This document shows, piece by piece, positions 61,380 through 64,000 of a DNA stretch of 64,000 nucleotides. The notes below the pieces were generated by a model. The model saw only the letters and a program-made list of their open reading frames with translations. It was not told where the DNA came from and did not search any database. The first letter of the stretch is position 1; each line of letters begins with the position of its first letter. The position numbers were made by a program, and so were the translations under genes. This stretch comes from Opitutia bacterium Tous-C4FEB (GTDB lineage: Bacteria; Verrucomicrobiota; Verrucomicrobiia; Opitutales; Opitutaceae), in contig NEVA01000007.1 of NCBI GenBank assembly GCA_002304445.1, forward strand, positions 88,525-152,524, read 5' to 3'.

Positions 61380-62021
61380 TCAACTGATTTCCGGAATCGG
61401 TTCGCGCAAATCTCGCAGTAACGCCGCGAAGCCCGGAAAATCGTATTCGAGACGTCGCAAATCCCTCCGGTGACGCTCCGCCTCGCGGACCGCGCACGCG
61501 ATCTCGTGCGGCAGACTCGGCCGCTCCGTCCGGTAAACCCTCAGCTTCAACTCGGCCCGGGTGTAAGGCAAAACTCCCCGGGCTTGGCCTTCAGTCCAGG
61601 CCGCTTCATTGACCGAATCCTCGACGCCGCACAGCAACCACGCTTCGAGTGCGGGAACAGCGACCCCCACGACCCGTCGCACGCGCAGGCGGCCATGCGC
61701 CGCCGGGAAGCGTTTGCCGGTCTGGCGGAAAACCGCGCGGAGTTGGCACATCCGACAATGTGGGTGGAAATACTGCGGCGCTTCGTGCGCCGCCGTGTGC
61801 ACCGGGCTGTCGTCGGAATCGCCCGTCACAACCAGGGTATCGACATCGGTGTTGAAATGCAGGTGCCGGATGACCGCCGGCAGAACTTGCAGGACATTGG
61901 GCCAACCCCGGGCGCGATACCCCGCCGACGCCACCGTCGGCTTCTCTTTCAGAGCTCCCTCGACCAAGATCCGCAATACCGCCTCGTCCGCCGGCGACTC
62001 GCTGAGGAACGCTATCTTCAT
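61380..62021 (-). CDS. TOPRIM/DUF4276-like protein paired with an AAA ATPase
   Basis: The 213-residue product begins MKIAFLSESPADEAVLRIL, with an early Glu (E8) and DE at 12-13 like the first TOPRIM glutamate. It then has LVVTGDSDDSP (D68-x-D70), matching the TOPRIM DxD, and VGVAVPALEAWLLCG, as found in DUF4276 and OLD-type nuclease partners. Family assignment is by pattern and not certain. The start overlaps the ATPase stop by 4 nt, so the two are coupled. TOPRIM proteins in such pairs are metal-dependent nucleases, and a defence role is inferred. Confidence 0.65.
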   Translation of the reverse strand: MKIAFLSESPADEAVLRILVEGALKEKPTVASAGYRARGWPNVLQVLPAVIRHLHFNTDVDTLVVTGDSDDSPVHTAAHEAPQYFHPHCRMCQLRAVFRQTGKRFPAAHGRLRVRRVVGVAVPALEAWLLCGVEDSVNEAAWTEGQARGVLPYTRAELKLRVYRTERPSLPHEIACAVREAERHRRDLRRLEYDFPGFAALLRDLREPIPEIS

Positions 62022-63025
62022 GACTCCTCCGGCACGCCGCCGAGGATTCCGCTAAACCACATATCGCCCAGCGAGCCTTCCCTTAGCAGCTCCGCAGCAT
62101 CGGCGCGGTCAGCCAACCGCTCGAAGTGCGCCTCGTGTCCGTGCTTTTGCGTGATGACGATCTCTTCCGGGTGCTCGCGAAAGAGATCCAGCAGGTAGGG
62201 CGAGTGCGTCGTCGCGATCACCTGCACGGGAGCGCGCGTTTCGCCCATCGCCGCCGGATAACTCAGCCGATACAACGCGTCGCGCACCTCGCGCAACATC
62301 CGCGGGTGAATCCCTCGATCAATCTCCTCGATGCACACCACCGCCGGCGGCGCCGGATCAAACGAAAGCACCAGAATCCCCAACACGTAGAACACGCCTT
62401 GCGAAAGATTGTCCGCCATCACCGGCCCTTCCGCGTCGCCGATCTTCAGGCCAAGTCGCACCATACCGCCGGCATCCTCCGGCAACACGATGCCCGTGAA
62501 CTCGGGCAACCATCGCGTCAGTTCCGCCTGCAAACGGTCAAACGCCGCCGGAGTTTCACGCTGCCACCGGGCCAACACCGCCGCCAAATTCGAACCGTCT
62601 CCCGCGAGCCTTGCACCCGAGTCACGCGGGGCGGGCGCCGCCATCGCCGCGTGGTCGAAGACGTAGCTGCGCATCGTTGCCAACCGGACTTTCACATCCT
62701 CCCAATCGGCCCAATTGGCCGAATCCACCCGTAACAGATCGCACACCGCATCATCGACACACCCCAGTCGCGCGGTGACCCCGAGATGAGGCGCATCGAA
62801 TGCAAAGGAAATCTCCGAACCACCAACGCGCGTCACGGTCGCCGGGTCGCCAAGCGGAAGCTTGGCCAAGGCCCGCAGCTGTTGCAGCGCTTGGATGAGA
62901 CTCGTCTTGCCGCTCCCATTCGCCCCGATCACGAGATTGAACGGCGATAGTTTCAGGCTCGTATTGCGCAGGGCCTTGAAGTTTCGGAAAGCAACGGAAG
63001 CGATCACGCCGGAAACGTGCACCAT
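62018..63025 (-). CDS. AAA-family (SMC/OLD-like) ATPase
   Basis: The 335-residue product has Walker A VIGANGSGKTSL (34-41 core), a signature-like NLSQGVFYVLGILV, Walker B VVCIEEIDRGIHP and H-loop TTHSPYLLD, the pattern of the AAA_21/RecF-OLD group. The insertion of about 130 residues between Walker A and the signature is the lid/coil region. Such ATPases sense DNA or control an attached nuclease. The TOPRIM-like gene follows with a 4-nt overlap. It diverges from the phytase-like gene. Confidence 0.85.
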   Translation of the reverse strand: MVHVSGVIASVAFRNFKALRNTSLKLSPFNLVIGANGSGKTSLIQALQQLRALAKLPLGDPATVTRVGGSEISFAFDAPHLGVTARLGCVDDAVCDLLRVDSANWADWEDVKVRLATMRSYVFDHAAMAAPAPRDSGARLAGDGSNLAAVLARWQRETPAAFDRLQAELTRWLPEFTGIVLPEDAGGMVRLGLKIGDAEGPVMADNLSQGVFYVLGILVLSFDPAPPAVVCIEEIDRGIHPRMLREVRDALYRLSYPAAMGETRAPVQVIATTHSPYLLDLFREHPEEIVITQKHGHEAHFERLADRADAAELLREGSLGDMWFSGILGGVPEES

Positions 63026-63052
63026 GTGACGCTTCGCCGCCAGCCCCGAGAT

Positions 63053-63081
63053 TTGTCACCCCATTGTCACAGGGCCGTCAC
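63053..63081 (+). promoter_or_regulatory. Candidate Pho box (three half-sites, 11-bp period)
   Basis: TTGTCAC (63053-63059), CCCA, TTGTCAC (63064-63070), AGGG, CCGTCAC (63075-63081). PhoB half-sites are CTGTCAT-like 7-mers with 4-nt spacers, so the spacing matches exactly. It lies 33 nt upstream of a secreted phytase-like gene. Confidence 0.6.
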
Positions 63082-63113
63082 GAAGCTGCCATGTTTGCGT
63101 GGGACACTCACCT

Positions 63114-64000
63114 ATGTTCCTCACTCGCCTCCTCCCTGCCCTGCTGCTCTGCACCGGCGCGCTCGTCGCCCAACCCGTGACTACCGTCACGGTCAACAAC
63201 CAGACCTTCGTCAATCAAGGCCTCGTCGGTGTCGGCCGAATGCCCGCCGGTCTCAAAGACAAATTCGGCGAAACCTTCGGCTCGTTCTCCGCCTTTACGT
63301 TTCAACCCGGCTCCTGGCAGCGCAACGCCAACGGCTCCTATTCCGGCACGCTCTTCGCCCAACCCGACCGCGGCTACAACGCCTCCGGCACCACTAACTA
63401 TGTGCCGCGCTTCAACAAAATCACCGTCGCCTTCACCCCGGCGCCATCTGGCGCCACCGCTCAGAATCAGGTTTCCCTCACGCTGGCCGATACGATCAAA
63501 TTCACGGAAAGCGACGGCACCCCGATGACGTCCCTCGATCCCACGTCGTCCGGCACCGGCACCCGTGCGGGACTCCCCGCGATGCCTCAAGCCTTCAACG
63601 GCCGTCTGTCGCTCGACGCCGAGGGTATCGTCGTCAACACCGATGGTTCGATCTGGGTGAGCGACGAATACGGTCCCTATATCTTCCGCTTCACGGCCGA
63701 CGGCCGCCTAACCTCCGCCATTCGGCCACCCGAGGCTATCACGCCCAAACGCGGCGGCGCCGATTCGTTCGCCTCCAATAATCCCGGCCCCGGCCAAGCC
63801 GCCCCCGTGCCCGCCAATCCCACCACCGGCCGTCAAAACAACCAAGGTCTCGAAGGCCTCTCCGTCTCGCCCGACGGCCGCACCCTCTTTGCCCTCCTGC
63901 AATCCGCCGCACGCCAAGACGGCGGCACCGGCGGCACCGGCCCTCGTCGGCACACCCGCCTGCTCGCCTACGATCTTACTGTCGCCGGGAATCCAACCCT
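63114..64000 (+). CDS. Secreted phytase-like/esterase-like protein (3' end outside window)
   Basis: The frame is open from ATG 63114 to the window end (295 codons). A signal peptide (LLPALLLCTGALVAQ) is followed by a beta-rich domain with VGVGRMPAGLKDKFGETFGS, LFAQPDRGYNASGTTNYVPR, SLDAEGIVVNTDGSIWVSDE with YGPYIFRF, and NNQGLEGLSVSPDGRTLFAL, the pattern of the phytase-like (esterase-like activity of phytase) beta-propeller family. It is probably periplasmic or secreted and acts on phosphate or ester substrates. A Pho-box-like site upstream fits a phosphate-starvation gene. It is divergent from the ATPase/TOPRIM pair. Confidence 0.85.
   Translation, partial: MFLTRLLPALLLCTGALVAQPVTTVTVNNQTFVNQGLVGVGRMPAGLKDKFGETFGSFSAFTFQPGSWQRNANGSYSGTLFAQPDRGYNASGTTNYVPRFNKITVAFTPAPSGATAQNQVSLTLADTIKFTESDGTPMTSLDPTSSGTGTRAGLPAMPQAFNGRLSLDAEGIVVNTDGSIWVSDEYGPYIFRFTADGRLTSAIRPPEAITPKRGGADSFASNNPGPGQAAPVPANPTTGRQNNQGLEGLSVSPDGRTLFALLQSAARQDGGTGGTGPRRHTRLLAYDLTVAGNPT

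Noticed and set aside
1..64000. tRNA or rRNA genes
   Set aside because: No cloverleaf with a GTTCRAxxC T-loop and no conserved rRNA segment was recognised in the gaps by eye; a covariance-model search would settle this.

Overview
The window is high-GC bacterial DNA, and its content points to a motile Gram-negative member of the Verrucomicrobiota, most likely the Opitutaceae. That placement is an inference. It rests on a P-ring/L-ring flagellum combined with a csrA-fliW pair, HDOD proteins, many secreted proteins, and families of short intergenic palindromes of the kind common in Opitutaceae. No rRNA or tRNA gene was recognised, so it cannot be confirmed here.

Positions 1-10,327 (all minus strand) form a compact ten-gene operon for an unusual sugar. 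It starts with a phosphoheptose-isomerase-like SIS protein and continues with an SDR epimerase/dehydratase, a cytidylyltransferase-kinase fusion whose domains are in the opposite order to HldE, a second epimerase, E1 alpha and beta thiamine-diphosphate subunits without E2/E3, a methyltransferase, a zinc alcohol dehydrogenase, an SDR, and an acetolactate-synthase-like enzyme cut by the window edge. It is followed by a 1005-residue double glycosyltransferase (10,907-13,924) and three short flagellin genes (14,262-17,632). The arrangement suggests a flagellin or surface glycosylation island. Each flagellin leader carries a hairpin with ACGGA in its loop and a second GGA in the Shine-Dalgarno sequence, 18-20 nt apart. 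This is the layout of a CsrA-repressed flagellin mRNA.

Positions 18,300-25,600 are an accessory stretch rich in intergenic repeats. It holds a RelB-type antitoxin with a decayed toxin, an AAA ATPase with a DUF4143-type C-terminus, a Fic protein flanked by direct repeats plus a second antitoxin fragment, and an HDOD protein with a PAS protein that looks like a degenerate histidine kinase.

Positions 25,597-33,517 (minus) are one flagellar operon in the order flgF-flgG-flgA-flgH-flgI-flgJ-flgN-flgK-flgL-fliW-csrA. It builds the distal rod, the P and L rings and the hook-filament junction, and ends with the two regulators expected to act on the flagellin leaders. Divergent from it are cheD and an overlapping HDOD gene, then a Sel1-repeat protein.

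Positions 36,800-46,500 are mostly housekeeping: hisA, an M42 aminopeptidase, the tig-clpP-clpX proteostasis set, tsaB, miaA, trpA and ppk2. Positions 46,500-61,300 hold secreted and RNA- or stress-related genes: a Dabb protein with a clear terminator, ankyrin and DUF1080 proteins, a GT61-like glycosyltransferase, sulfurtransferase, rsgA, DUF2293, MYG1, HIT, a spermidine-synthase fold protein, trhO, a DEAD-box helicase and an Aas-like acyltransferase/acyl-ACP synthetase. The end (61,380-64,000) holds an overlapping TOPRIM-like/AAA ATPase pair that resembles OLD-type defence modules, and a truncated secreted phytase-like gene preceded by three 11-bp-spaced Pho-box half-sites.
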